A stretch of 64,000 bases of DNA from Peredibacter starrii (GCF_034259205.1 NZ_CP139487.1:3100001-3164000), one strand, 5' to 3'. Numbered from the stretch's first letter, positions 7,628 through 16,417 are shown. Notes: generated from the letters alone by a model not told the origin. A program made the numbers and translations.

Positions 7628-8500
7628 CTAACTAAGTTGCTTGATTTCCGAAAGTAGCTCCTTTAACCAGCTGGCACTTGAGATGTCCTTCCGGTAACAG
7701 AGGTGAAACTTTCGATTAAACGAAGAACTCATCGTGACCGGAATCACATGGTTTAAGGTCTCATCTATGGCCGTATGGGACGGTAGCAATGCCCAGCCCT
7801 GCCCTTCAGACACCATGCGGGCAAGAGTTGTATAGTTCGGATAGGTTCGATGTACGTTAAGCTCTTCAAACGTCATCTTCCAGGACTTAAGAAGATTCTC
7901 AATCACTGGATCGTGCATTTTATAAAGTAAGCAAGGAAGGCCTTTTAGTTTTTCAGTCAGGTCTTCTGCTTTCGGTTTCGTTTTTAAGAGGCCCTTAGAG
8001 ACCGCAATTCTGAACTCATTTAAAATAAACGGCTTCATCACAATTTCAGTTGAATCAATTCCAGTATGAACGATGGCAAGTTCGGCCTTGCGTTGAAGAA
8101 CTGCCTCAAGTGCCGATTCATTGTTCATAGGAAGAAAAGTAATGCGGCCATTAAACTTTAAATTAACCGCCAGGATATCTAAGAACTCCCCTCGCCCACA
8201 AATCCTCACATGAACGTTTTCCGGTTGGGAAAACAATAGTGAAGTCTGTTCAATCAACTCCTGCGTCTGGGCGAATTTTGGCTTGAGTGCTTCATAAAGG
8301 GAAGATCCATAACTTGTCAGAACCTTTTTGCGGCCATCAAAAGCGAACACTTTATGTGGCAACAACTCTTCAAACATAATCATCTGTTTTGAAAGAGTCG
8401 ATTGAGTAATCTGCAGTTTCTCAGCGGCCTGCTGAAGTGAAGGCTCTTCGGCAGCAGTGATAAAAGATTCGATTAAGTAGTGTGGGATTCTATTATTCAT
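7628..8500 (-). CDS. LysR-family transcriptional regulator
   Basis: N-terminal winged HTH (SLQQAAEKLQITQSTLSKQM) followed by a LysR substrate-binding domain; 290 residues from the start chosen. An upstream in-frame ATG at 8518 would add six residues (MYELIH), but the ATG at 8500 gives the usual LysR spacing to the HTH, and the extra codons coincide with a repeated palindrome that looks like an operator. It is divergent from the cluster of tiny ORFs, CNNM and ZIP genes, which are its most likely targets. The effector is unknown. Confidence 0.85.
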   Translation of the reverse strand: MNNRIPHYLIESFITAAEEPSLQQAAEKLQITQSTLSKQMIMFEELLPHKVFAFDGRKKVLTSYGSSLYEALKPKFAQTQELIEQTSLLFSQPENVHVRICGRGEFLDILAVNLKFNGRITFLPMNNESALEAVLQRKAELAIVHTGIDSTEIVMKPFILNEFRIAVSKGLLKTKPKAEDLTEKLKGLPCLLYKMHDPVIENLLKSWKMTFEELNVHRTYPNYTTLARMVSEGQGWALLPSHTAIDETLNHVIPVTMSSSFNRKFHLCYRKDISSASWLKELLSEIKQLS

Positions 8501-8531
8501 ATGAATTAATTCATACAATACATGAATTAAT
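8495..8531. promoter_or_regulatory. candidate LysR operator: repeated AT-rich palindromes
   Basis: ATTCATATGAAT (8495-8506) and ATGAATTAATTCAT (8501-8514) are perfect palindromes. The 10-mer ATGAATTAAT occurs at 8501 and again at 8522, exactly 21 bp (two helical turns) apart, at the start of the LysR gene and in front of the divergent cluster. A third copy is at 8843. Confidence 0.5.
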
Positions 8532-8594
8532 ATGAATTGTTAATCCAAGTTTAAGATTCTAAAACCTCTCCTATAAACTTTACAGGAGTTCCAC

Positions 8595-8666
8595 ATGTTA
8601 AAGCTTGCACTATGCGCCCTGGTACTCGCCGGCTACGCTATGGCAGGCATGCTCGGTGGACGCTAA
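8595..8666 (+). CDS. tiny hydrophobic protein, 23 residues
   Basis: ATG at 8595 preceded by AGGAG 7 nt upstream; reads MLKLALCALVLAGYAMAGML and ends GGR. It is a single hydrophobic helix, similar in shape to small membrane subunits or to a bare signal peptide. First of three consecutive tiny ORFs in the 430-nt gap between the divergent LysR gene and the CNNM gene. The good ribosome site is the main evidence that it is real. Confidence 0.45.
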   Translation: MLKLALCALVLAGYAMAGMLGGR

Positions 8667-8680
8667 CAATGAGGTCACGG

Positions 8681-8782
8681 ATGAAATTGCCCCCTTTATG
8701 GAGCTGTATTCTAACTGAAATTTCGCTCTTTATTTTCCTCTTCAGCGGCGGGGCCTTATTTATCTTTGGCCTTAATGTTTAA
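8681..8782 (+). CDS. tiny membrane protein, 33 residues
   Basis: ATG at 8681 with GAGG 6 nt upstream (an in-frame ATG at 8669 is also possible). It has a short basic head, MKLPPLW, then one long hydrophobic helix (LTEISLFIFLFSGGALFIFG). It lies 14 nt after the first tiny ORF and 17 nt before the third. No family recognised. Confidence 0.45.
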   Translation: MKLPPLWSCILTEISLFIFLFSGGALFIFGLNV

Positions 8783-8799
8783 AGAAAGGAGAATGATTT

Positions 8800-8925
8800 A
8801 TGAAAGAAATGTGCGATTTGACGCCTCTCTCTATCGAAATGTATGAATTAATCCTAAGTGCGGCGGAATCACCTGCCCCGACAGAGAAAGAAAGTTTACT
8901 TATTAAGGGCCATACCAGAAAATAG
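8800..8925 (+). CDS. small soluble ORF, 41 residues
   Basis: ATG at 8800 with AAGGAG 8 nt upstream; starts MKEMCDLTPLSIEMYELILS and ends with a charged tail GHTRK. The stop is 4 nt before the start of the CNNM gene, so it would be translationally linked to it. It contains the third copy of ATGAATTAAT (8843-8852). Function unknown; could be a leader peptide. Confidence 0.45.
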   Translation: MKEMCDLTPLSIEMYELILSAAESPAPTEKESLLIKGHTRK

Positions 8926-8929
8926 GGCC

Positions 8930-9970
8930 ATGCTAGATTTTCTGATAGTTGCCGCCTGTCTTGTTGTTAATGCCTTCTTCTCCGCCTATGAAATGGCCTT
9001 TGTGACCATCACAAGAGAAGAGATTGATGAACTTGAAGACCAAAAAAGTATCCATAAAAGACTTACATTTTTTAAAAAGAAACCAGAACGTACACTGTCT
9101 GTCATTCAAATCGGAATTACACTTGTTGGTGCCATTGCTGCGGCGGTGGGGGGTACTGGCGCGGTAGAATCACTTGAACCATACATTGTTAAAAATTACG
9201 GTGTTTCAAACTCCGTGGCCGAAGCAATCGCGGTAATGGTTGTAATTGCACCATTAACATACTTTAGTGTTGTATTCGGTGAACTTGTTCCAAAGACCAT
9301 CGCTCTAAAAGTTCCTTTGAAGATCATTGCGTTAGGAACACCCATCCTTGCCTTCATCGACAGTTTCCTTTCTCCCATTGTGACCTTCCTTGAAATCTCT
9401 ACCAACTTCCTTCTAAAACTTATCGGAATGAGTGAGGCCAATGAGGAAGATGAAAGTATGGGTCAGTCAGTTGAGATCGGAAATCTTCCTGAGTATCACC
9501 AAAAATTTGTACAGAACCTGGTAGCACTTAAAGGAAGAAACGTTTCAAAGGCCATGCTTCCTTGGGAAAAAGTTTCTTACTTAAATTTTAGCGACACGGA
9601 AGAAGAGGTTCGATCAAAGCTGTCGACGATTCCACATTCTCGCTTTCCGGTTGTGGATGGTGATGTTGTCGTAGGAATTTTATTGAAGAAAGACCTTCCT
9701 GATTCACAAAATCAAACTCAGATTCCTTGGTCTGGGAATCTACGTTCGGCACTCAAAGTTTCTGATTCGGAACGTGTACTAGAGGCATTTCTTCGCATGC
9801 AGGAGAAACAAACTCAGCTTGCAGTGGTAGTGAATAAAGAAGAACAATATGTCGGAATCATCACTATTGAAGATATCATTGAAGAAGTTGTGGGTGATAT
9901 TAATGACCGCGCGGACTCCATGACTTCAAGAATCCTTTCAAACCGTCCGAAGATCAACCTTAAAAAGTGA
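8930..9970 (+). CDS. CNNM (DUF21) and CBS-domain membrane protein
   Basis: 346 residues from ATG 8930; an upstream in-frame ATG at 8858 would add 24 residues overlapping the preceding tiny ORF and destroy the N-terminal transmembrane start MLDFLIVAACLVVNAFFSAY. The DUF21/CNNM core is recognisable from SAYEMAF, RTLSVIQIGITLVG and FGELVPKTIAL, then a CBS pair (HSRFPVVDGDVVVGIL; VGIITIEDIIEEVVGDI). The C-terminal CorC/HlyC domain is missing. Family members are linked to Mg2+/Co2+ efflux or are called hemolysin-like. It is 7 nt upstream of a ZIP-like gene, so the pair probably handles divalent metal. A paralogue is at 57.4 kb. Confidence 0.85.
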   Translation: MLDFLIVAACLVVNAFFSAYEMAFVTITREEIDELEDQKSIHKRLTFFKKKPERTLSVIQIGITLVGAIAAAVGGTGAVESLEPYIVKNYGVSNSVAEAIAVMVVIAPLTYFSVVFGELVPKTIALKVPLKIIALGTPILAFIDSFLSPIVTFLEISTNFLLKLIGMSEANEEDESMGQSVEIGNLPEYHQKFVQNLVALKGRNVSKAMLPWEKVSYLNFSDTEEEVRSKLSTIPHSRFPVVDGDVVVGILLKKDLPDSQNQTQIPWSGNLRSALKVSDSERVLEAFLRMQEKQTQLAVVVNKEEQYVGIITIEDIIEEVVGDINDRADSMTSRILSNRPKINLKK

Positions 9971-9977
9971 TACTTAT

Positions 9978-10709
9978 ATGAATCAATGGATCATTGCAGG
10001 TTTTTGGGGATGGCTTGCAGGGTCAGCTCTCCTAATCGGTGCGGCCATTGGTTATTTCGTCAAGCTTCCCCAAAAAGTCATTTCCGCAGTCATGGCCTTT
10101 GGCTCAGGTGTTCTCATATCCGCCATTTGTTTTGAATTGATGGATAAGGCCGTTCAGAACGAACACTTCCTCTACCCTTCATTCGGATTTCTTGCCGGAG
10201 CCATTGTATATTCGCTCGCTGCAAAGATTGTTAGCTCTAAAGGCGGGAAGCACCGCAAACGATCAAATAAGCAGGACACTGGAAGCGGGATGGCAATTGC
10301 CATTGGAGCTCTACTTGACGGCATCCCTGAATCAATCGTCATTGGTTTAACAATACTTACTGGTGGCTCTGTTAGTTCCGTCGCTGTTTTTGCTATTTTT
10401 CTTTCTAATCTTCCAGAAGGAATCTCAAGTTCTAGCGGAATGAGAAATGCCGGTCGCTCGAAAGAATATGTTTTTGCGCTCTGGCTGGGAATTGCCCTTC
10501 TTTCAGGAATCGCTTCAATTGCTGGATACACCCTCTTTGGCCATTTCAGTGACGATGTTATTGGCGCCATTACATGTCTGGCCGCTGGGGCCATGCTTGC
10601 GATGATTGTCACGACCATGATTCCCGAGGCCTATGAAGAAGACCGGGATTGGAGTGGCATCATCACTGTTATGGGCTTTCTGGTTTCATTTATCGCCTCA
10701 CATATTTAA
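9978..10709 (+). CDS. ZIP-family-like metal transporter
   Basis: 243 residues with about eight hydrophobic segments and a short basic loop (GGKHRKRSNK). The ZIP signature helices are visible: DGIPESIVIG and the following SNLPEGISSS, which correspond to helices IV and V that form the metal path; the histidines common in ZupT (HNxPEG) are replaced here (SNLPEG). Predicted inner-membrane divalent cation transport. It starts 7 nt after the CNNM stop, so the two are cotranscribed. Confidence 0.75.
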   Translation: MNQWIIAGFWGWLAGSALLIGAAIGYFVKLPQKVISAVMAFGSGVLISAICFELMDKAVQNEHFLYPSFGFLAGAIVYSLAAKIVSSKGGKHRKRSNKQDTGSGMAIAIGALLDGIPESIVIGLTILTGGSVSSVAVFAIFLSNLPEGISSSSGMRNAGRSKEYVFALWLGIALLSGIASIAGYTLFGHFSDDVIGAITCLAAGAMLAMIVTTMIPEAYEEDRDWSGIITVMGFLVSFIASHI

Positions 10710-10793
10710 TCAAAGATTAAAGCACTGAAAGTTATTTTGCCCTCAATCTGATGGTGATAAGCTTCATTATATAACTTCAGATTTAGGAAAATT

Positions 10794-11576
10794 ATGCGTT
10801 CCCTTCTCGTCCTGATGACACTTTGTTTTGCTTTCAATGCCTATGCCATTAGACAAAACCCTCAGGAAACAATTGAGGCCATTTTTGGAACACCCGAGAA
10901 TCAAAAATTTTCATTTCATCAGCCAACGTATTTTGTATTTGGTCAGGAAGATCTAAAACTTCAATTTAGTTTTAAATATCGATTAGCAAAATCATTTCCC
11001 ATTTATTTTGCTTATACCCAGCTGATGTTTTGGGACATCTATGAAGAGTCGAAACCATTTGAAGACATTAACTACAAGCCAGAAATTTTCTATCGTTTAA
11101 TTGAGAATGATTCAAAATCCTTCAAGACATTGGACATGGGTTACCTTCATACTTCCAATGGCCGTGATAAAGAATTCTCGCGTTCATTGGACCGCATCTA
11201 TCTAAGATCAAATTACATCACAAAGGTCAATCGTCATTATCTTGATGTAAATCTCATGGTGTACAAGATTTTCAATGAAGATGACACAAATAAGGACATT
11301 GTTAACCATCTTGGTTATTGGGATTTGACCATGATGTTAACAGACCTGATCCTCATCAATGATCAAAGTATTGATTTAGAATTTAGAACATATGCTGGTT
11401 CCAAAGGTTATGATTTTGATCAAGGAGCGGCCCAGGTAGGTCTTCTCTATAACTTCGGTTCAGATAACTTCAATCCATCACTCTACCTACAGTGGTTTGA
11501 GGGTTATGGAGAAAGCCTGATCCGTTATAATAAAAAACGCTCTGAGATCCGTCTGGGTTTTATGCTCTCATTCTAG
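10794..11576 (+). CDS. pldA: outer membrane phospholipase A1
   Basis: 260 residues with a signal peptide (MRSLLVLMTLCFAFNAYA) and alternating beta-barrel sequence ending in a C-terminal Phe (LGFMLSF), as in outer-membrane proteins. The OMPLA signature reads GYLHTSNGRD and SRSLDRIY: His119 and Ser121 match the catalytic His142 and Ser144 of the E. coli enzyme. The third residue, Asn156 in E. coli, corresponds here to Asp133 at identical spacing. Calcium-dependent hydrolysis of outer-membrane phospholipids is the family role. A lone transcription unit. Confidence 0.88.
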   Translation: MRSLLVLMTLCFAFNAYAIRQNPQETIEAIFGTPENQKFSFHQPTYFVFGQEDLKLQFSFKYRLAKSFPIYFAYTQLMFWDIYEESKPFEDINYKPEIFYRLIENDSKSFKTLDMGYLHTSNGRDKEFSRSLDRIYLRSNYITKVNRHYLDVNLMVYKIFNEDDTNKDIVNHLGYWDLTMMLTDLILINDQSIDLEFRTYAGSKGYDFDQGAAQVGLLYNFGSDNFNPSLYLQWFEGYGESLIRYNKKRSEIRLGFMLSF

Positions 11577-11595
11577 GAGTTGCATGCCCTGAAAA

Positions 11596-11982
11596 TTATT
11601 TAGTCTCGCAAAGTGCTTCTTCTTCCAACTTCATTCGTTGTAATTCTTTAGGCAGGGTCAGAAGTAATGCTCCTCTTTTTGAGTGCAAACTCTCATAATA
11701 CTCTTCGCCATCTAAGATAAATTTAAAATACTCAGGGGCGCCTGATTTTTGCAGAGGACTAGATTTCAAGACACTGTTCAAGCGGATGATAAACACTTCA
11801 ATAATATCTGAGTTACATTCAGTTCTCGTGAGACTCAAGTCGACTTGAGGGCCCTTAAGGGAGACCAACCCAGCATCATATTTAAGTTTGAATGTTGACT
11901 GCCGAGAAATAACCATCATCTCTTTAGCAAAGAGCGAAGTTGACATCAAGAATGTCAGAATCAAACTTAATCTTAATAACAT
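11596..11982 (-). CDS. small secreted protein, partner of the HExxH protein
   Basis: 128 residues with a signal peptide (MLLRLSLILTFLMSTSLFA) and two cysteines in the mature part (TECNS, ALCETK). Its start overlaps the end of the upstream 640-residue HExxH protein by 10 nt, so they are translationally coupled. The family is not recognised. A role as chaperone, inhibitor or cofactor of the coupled peptidase-like protein is inference from the overlap. Confidence 0.65.
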   Translation of the reverse strand: MLLRLSLILTFLMSTSLFAKEMMVISRQSTFKLKYDAGLVSLKGPQVDLSLTRTECNSDIIEVFIIRLNSVLKSSPLQKSGAPEYFKFILDGEEYYESLHSKRGALLLTLPKELQRMKLEEEALCETK

Positions 11983-13895
11983 GGTTCAAACCTATAGAGG
12001 TCTTTATTCGCATTCACCAGTTCTTTACAACTTGCCGGAAGCGCCCTCCGCTTATGAATCGCCTCTTGAAGCACTCTCATTAATCCAGATGAATGAGTAT
12101 CTGAGTTTCTGCTATTCAATAGCTCGAGATTTTCAAAACTCTTACCATCCTCGCTCACTTCTAAAAGTGTGCAATTTGAAATAAGTGATTTGTCAGGAAT
12201 GGTCATATAACCAATCAGATCAGCAGTGTCTTCTTCCACTCTGAAGCGATCTTGGTCGTGAACAAAGCTTGCTGGCGCCTCATAATCGTTCTGAACTTTA
12301 TATAGGCCATTAGCGCAGCTTCTGAGGTTCATATACTCTTTATAACTTTTCTCGCTGAGCTTGTTCTCAAGGAAGGCCCAACTTAAGGCATGCCCTAGCT
12401 CATGGGCCACGATGTTTTTTCCGTGTTCTTGGTTAGTACACGAAAAAATTGAAATGTTGAGATTGTCTTTCTCAGGATCTTGTCCCGCATATTCATCAGG
12501 TGGGGCCTGGGGATCTCTGAAAGACTTCGGGGTGAAATTGTCCCAGGCAACATAACTTAAGGATTCACTACATAAACGCATTTGTGAAAGAGGCGCCGTA
12601 TTACCATCGTAATCCACGTATCCCATTAGATCTAAAGTGCGATCAATGAGAGAGGACGCTTTTGTCTCGGTAGATCGAGATTTACTTTTCTCAAAATTCA
12701 CTGTTCTTTTAACTTCCTGGATGAACTCCCCTGCCACGCTCTTTACGGGTTTGGTCGAAAATTGAACTTGCTTATCCAGATAATCTTTGAACTCTTTCTG
12801 AGATTCTTTACTATAACCAGACATCACATTTTTAAAGAGGGCCGCTTTGATTCCTGGAATCATCTTAATCAGTTTGTCTTTTTGATAAGAATTGATGGAG
12901 TCCATGGCAAATTGCGACTTACAGTAGGCCATCTTTTTCTTGGTCAAAAGCTTCTTGTCTTTGAGCTTATTTTGAAGAGATTGAAGAATACCTTTGTGAT
13001 CATAGCGATCCATTTCTTCAAAGATCGCCTTCTTACAATCGGCCTGACAATGATTAAAAGGAACATCGGGCCACTTCCCTAAAACTTCACTCTGCAAACC
13101 ATCGCTCAACTGTTGTAACGAACCGGCCATATTTTCATAGTTACCATTCTCTTCGAAAGAAGGGTCTTTCAGGTCTTGAGTGAAATTTTCAATCTGATCG
13201 GCGAAGGACTTCATGCTTTCAGGATTTGTTTTTTTCCTTTCCTCTAGGGCCTTATTAAATTTATCCCATTCAGCTTTTAAGATTTTCTTACTCTCTTCAG
13301 GTGTATAAAGACCCTCCTGAATTCCTACGGAGTAACTCGAAAGCGAAGCACTTTTGCGATGGTTGATATATGAATCAAGGCCCTTCTTCAGGACATCACT
13401 AGCATCAGAAGGTAGCTGAAGAGAATAAGTTAACCTCTCTTCAAGTGGTTTTGTGTAGTCAGTGCTTACTTGAAAGAAAGGATACAAGAATCTGCTGGCC
13501 AGATTTTCCATCTGCCATGGCTCGGCACTTTCAATTTCAGCTTTCAACTTCTCACGATCAAAATCTTTTTTCAGCCCTTGTACCAACCCATTAGTTCGAT
13601 CAATTTCCATTTCTACAAGTTTCTGAAGATCATCTTTAATTTCCGCAAATCTCTGCATGTCCTTCGGTTGAACATACTTATTGAAGCTTCGATCATTTAA
13701 AGAATCGCTTGGAAGATTTTCAGGTCGACCACAAAGATCAATCGCGCATCTATCCATCAATATAGATTGCTCAGTACACTGATTAGAATTCACTCCCCCA
13801 TTGAGCTCATTAATAACAGCAATCCCACTCTGGATTTCATCAGTGGCAAAAACATTCGTGAATAAGAGAGGGAGAAGAAAGAGGTAAACCATCAC
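11973..13895 (-). CDS. secreted HExxH putative zinc metallopeptidase
   Basis: 640 residues with a signal peptide (MMVYLFLLPLLFTNVFA). The zinc-binding motif HELGH lies near residues 497-501 in VAHELGHALSWAF, and about 50 residues later EEDTADLIGY gives acidic candidates for the third ligand, so a gluzincin-like site is likely. The N-terminal 450 residues are mostly charged helix-rich sequence with several cysteines (GVNSNQCTE, DLCGRPE, NHCQADCKK). No established family recognised. First gene of a two-gene unit with the small secreted protein at 11.6 kb. Function in protein degradation outside the cell is likely but unproven. Confidence 0.75.
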   Translation of the reverse strand: MMVYLFLLPLLFTNVFATDEIQSGIAVINELNGGVNSNQCTEQSILMDRCAIDLCGRPENLPSDSLNDRSFNKYVQPKDMQRFAEIKDDLQKLVEMEIDRTNGLVQGLKKDFDREKLKAEIESAEPWQMENLASRFLYPFFQVSTDYTKPLEERLTYSLQLPSDASDVLKKGLDSYINHRKSASLSSYSVGIQEGLYTPEESKKILKAEWDKFNKALEERKKTNPESMKSFADQIENFTQDLKDPSFEENGNYENMAGSLQQLSDGLQSEVLGKWPDVPFNHCQADCKKAIFEEMDRYDHKGILQSLQNKLKDKKLLTKKKMAYCKSQFAMDSINSYQKDKLIKMIPGIKAALFKNVMSGYSKESQKEFKDYLDKQVQFSTKPVKSVAGEFIQEVKRTVNFEKSKSRSTETKASSLIDRTLDLMGYVDYDGNTAPLSQMRLCSESLSYVAWDNFTPKSFRDPQAPPDEYAGQDPEKDNLNISIFSCTNQEHGKNIVAHELGHALSWAFLENKLSEKSYKEYMNLRSCANGLYKVQNDYEAPASFVHDQDRFRVEEDTADLIGYMTIPDKSLISNCTLLEVSEDGKSFENLELLNSRNSDTHSSGLMRVLQEAIHKRRALPASCKELVNANKDLYRFEPCY

Positions 13896-14084
13896 CTTAT
13901 TTTCTAATTTCTTAAGGCAGATTAATAGAGAGCCAAGAATGCCTAATCTAGAGCGCTACAGTCTGTTTTCCATTGTTACAAGAGGTTGAAACTTCTAAAG
14001 ACTCATTTAGTGAGTTTAGATTCTGTCCGCCTTTAATCCTAAGCCTTCCCTCCCTACTCTAACTATAGTCAAAGGAGTCTGCTC

Positions 14085-16136
14085 ATGAAATTAAAACAAA
14101 TTCAAGTCGCCTCTTTAGCGGTTCTTCTCGCTGCACCTTATGTGACAGCGGCAACCACCAAAAAAACGACATCAACTAAGAAAACAACCACCTCTTCCAT
14201 TGAGGCCGGGAAGGTCACGGCGAAGACCAAAGAAAAAAATGCGGCAGTGTTAAAAGAACTTAATTTTAACGATAACGAAAGTTTTGATTTCGCCACCCGA
14301 GGATTAGTCGCTACTTTGCCCGACACCAAAATCATTGATCAAACAGGCAGAGTTGTTTCAAGTGGTGACTACTATATATTCACCCAAAACAAATCGGCAC
14401 CGGACACTGTTAATCCAAGTTTATGGAGACAATCACAGCTAACAAGTCAGCACGGTCTCTATAAAGTTGCCGATAAAATTTATCAATTCCGAGGTTACGA
14501 TATCGCCAACATGACATTTATTGAAGGTTCCTCTGGTTGGATTGTTATCGACACAACTGCCGCCGCAGAAGTGGCCGCGGCCGGTTTGAAACTTCTCAAT
14601 GAAAAAGTCGCAAAGAAACCTGTGAGCGCTCTCATTATTACTCACTCACATGCTGATCACTTCGGGGGAATGTCAGGAGTACTTACGGCCGAACAAGTAA
14701 AATCTGGAAAAATTCCAATCATCGCACCAGAAGGTTTTATGGAAGAATCCATTTCTGAAAACCTTTACGCAGGAAATGCGATGGGAAGAAGAGCTCGTTA
14801 CTCTTATGGTGATGGACTTGAAAAAGATCCGAAAGGTCTGGTAGGAACTGGACTTGGACCAGGACTTGCTCAAGGTAACATCGGAATTCTTCCTCCAAAT
14901 AAATTCATCACTAAGTCAGGTGAGAAAATGACCATTGATGGAGTGGATATTGAATTTCAAATGGCCCCTGGTACTGAGGCCCCTGCAGAAATGTTGATGT
15001 TCTTTCCTCAAATGAAAGCACTCCACCTGGCAGAAGATGCTACATACAATATGCATAACCTTTATACCTTAAGAGGTGCTAAGGTTCGTAGTCCACTCGT
15101 TTGGGCCAATGCACTTAACTCGACACTTGAGATGTTTGGCGACAGAGCTGAAGTCGCAATGGCGTCTCACCACTGGCCAACATTCGGTAAGGATAAGATC
15201 CGTGATTTTGTGACCAAACAAAGAGATATGTATAAGTTCATCAACGATCAAACTCTTCGTATGGCCAATATGGGATATGATGCTGAAGAGATCGCTGAAA
15301 AGTTAAAATTGCCTGAACCTCTTGCCAAGGAATTTTACAATCGTGGCTATTACGGCAGTCTAAGCCATAACGTGAAGGCCACTTATCAATACTATCTTGG
15401 GTTCTTTAACGGAAATCCAGCAACTCTTAATCAACATCCAAGAACTGTGGCGGCAAAAAAATATGTTGAAGCAATGGGTGGTGCAGATAAGGTCATTAGT
15501 CTTGGAAGAAAGGCCTTTGATAAAGGGGATTACCGATGGTCAGCAGAGCTGTTAAACCATGTCGTGTATGCAAATCCAGAGAATAAAAAGGCCAAAGATC
15601 TTCTTGCCTCTACTTACGAACAATTAGGTTTCCAGGCCGAGTCTGCAACGTGGAGAGGTTTTTATTTAATGGGTGCCAACGAGCTTAGAAATGGAATCAA
15701 AGTTGGTGCAATTCCATTAGTAGGATCTACGAGTGCTCTTCCGGCAAAAATGGTTGTCGACTACGCAGCAACTCTTCTCGATCCTCAAGAGTCGGCCGGT
15801 AAATCAAAACGTATTGGGCTTGAACTAACAGATACTAAAGAAAGATATACTTTAACTCTTGGTAACTCTGTTCTCTTCCTGGGCAAACCTCAGAAAGAAG
15901 AGCGACTAGACTCAACGTACACCATGACTTCAGCGGATTTCGGCAAACTTCTAACAGGAATGACAAGAGGTAGTGACCTTGCGGAAAATGGTTCAATCAA
16001 GATCACAGGAGAAACCGGTGCCCTTGATGAAATTGCCGGAATGCTAACTCGTCCAGATCCTATGTTCCCACTTGTAACACCAGTAAAAGATAAATCTCAA
16101 TTCCCTTCCACTATGGAAGCTCAGGAAGAGAAGTAG
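14085..16136 (+). CDS. secreted alkylsulfatase-like metallo-beta-lactamase-fold hydrolase
   Basis: 683 residues with a signal peptide followed by a Thr/Lys-rich stretch. The MBL motif is THSHADH (His187, His189, Asp191, His192); further metal-site regions are EDATYNMHN and ASHHWP. The order MBL core, helical dimerisation domain (about 430-560) and C-terminal SCP2-like domain (about 570-680) matches SdsA1/BDS1-type alkylsulfatases, which cleave primary alkyl sulfates such as SDS; the 650-680 residue length also fits. Some homologues act on other esters, so the substrate is inferred. Ribosome site AAGGAG is at the right spacing. Followed by a strong terminator. Confidence 0.85.
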   Translation: MKLKQIQVASLAVLLAAPYVTAATTKKTTSTKKTTTSSIEAGKVTAKTKEKNAAVLKELNFNDNESFDFATRGLVATLPDTKIIDQTGRVVSSGDYYIFTQNKSAPDTVNPSLWRQSQLTSQHGLYKVADKIYQFRGYDIANMTFIEGSSGWIVIDTTAAAEVAAAGLKLLNEKVAKKPVSALIITHSHADHFGGMSGVLTAEQVKSGKIPIIAPEGFMEESISENLYAGNAMGRRARYSYGDGLEKDPKGLVGTGLGPGLAQGNIGILPPNKFITKSGEKMTIDGVDIEFQMAPGTEAPAEMLMFFPQMKALHLAEDATYNMHNLYTLRGAKVRSPLVWANALNSTLEMFGDRAEVAMASHHWPTFGKDKIRDFVTKQRDMYKFINDQTLRMANMGYDAEEIAEKLKLPEPLAKEFYNRGYYGSLSHNVKATYQYYLGFFNGNPATLNQHPRTVAAKKYVEAMGGADKVISLGRKAFDKGDYRWSAELLNHVVYANPENKKAKDLLASTYEQLGFQAESATWRGFYLMGANELRNGIKVGAIPLVGSTSALPAKMVVDYAATLLDPQESAGKSKRIGLELTDTKERYTLTLGNSVLFLGKPQKEERLDSTYTMTSADFGKLLTGMTRGSDLAENGSIKITGETGALDEIAGMLTRPDPMFPLVTPVKDKSQFPSTMEAQEEK

Positions 16137-16148
16137 TTACTGGCAATA

Positions 16149-16179
16149 GACACGCCTCCTTCGGGAGGTGTGTCTTTTT
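16149..16179 (+). terminator. intrinsic terminator after alkylsulfatase-like gene
   Basis: 11-bp stem GACACGCCTCC / GGAGGTGTGTC (one G-U), TTCG tetraloop and five T. Confidence 0.9.
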
Positions 16180-16192
16180 CTAAGGAGAATTC

Positions 16193-16417
16193 ATGAAGCT
16201 GATCATTTTGTGCTTTCTAATTTCTCTTCCTGTATTTGCCCAAGAAGTAAAGGACACTCCAAATGATGATACTGATCAGGCGAAGCCTTCTCTTCCTCAG
16301 AACTCTGAACAAGAACAAAAACAAGAAGAGGAGCAAGAGTTTCTTGGGCCCTATGATCGCGAGGGCAATTACAAGGTTCAGATCAAGAAACCAGAAGACG
16401 AACAGAATTCCGATTAG
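16193..16417 (+). CDS. small acidic secreted protein
   Basis: 74 residues: signal peptide MKLIILCFLISLPVFA, then a short, very acidic Gln/Glu-rich tail (EQEQKQEEEQE) and a final GNYKVQIKKPEDEQ. It begins 14 nt after the terminator with a good AAGGAG site. Likely disordered in part; no family recognised. Confidence 0.6.
   Translation: MKLIILCFLISLPVFAQEVKDTPNDDTDQAKPSLPQNSEQEQKQEEEQEFLGPYDREGNYKVQIKKPEDEQNSD

Noticed and set aside
7628-8518. Longer LysR start at 8518
   Set aside because: The six extra residues coincide with the operator-like palindrome and there is no ribosome site for either start, so the shorter LysR-typical start was kept.
8858-8929. N-terminal extension of the CNNM protein from ATG 8858
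   Set aside because: It overlaps a better tiny ORF, is basic and would precede the first membrane helix; the ATG at 8930 is consistent with the family.
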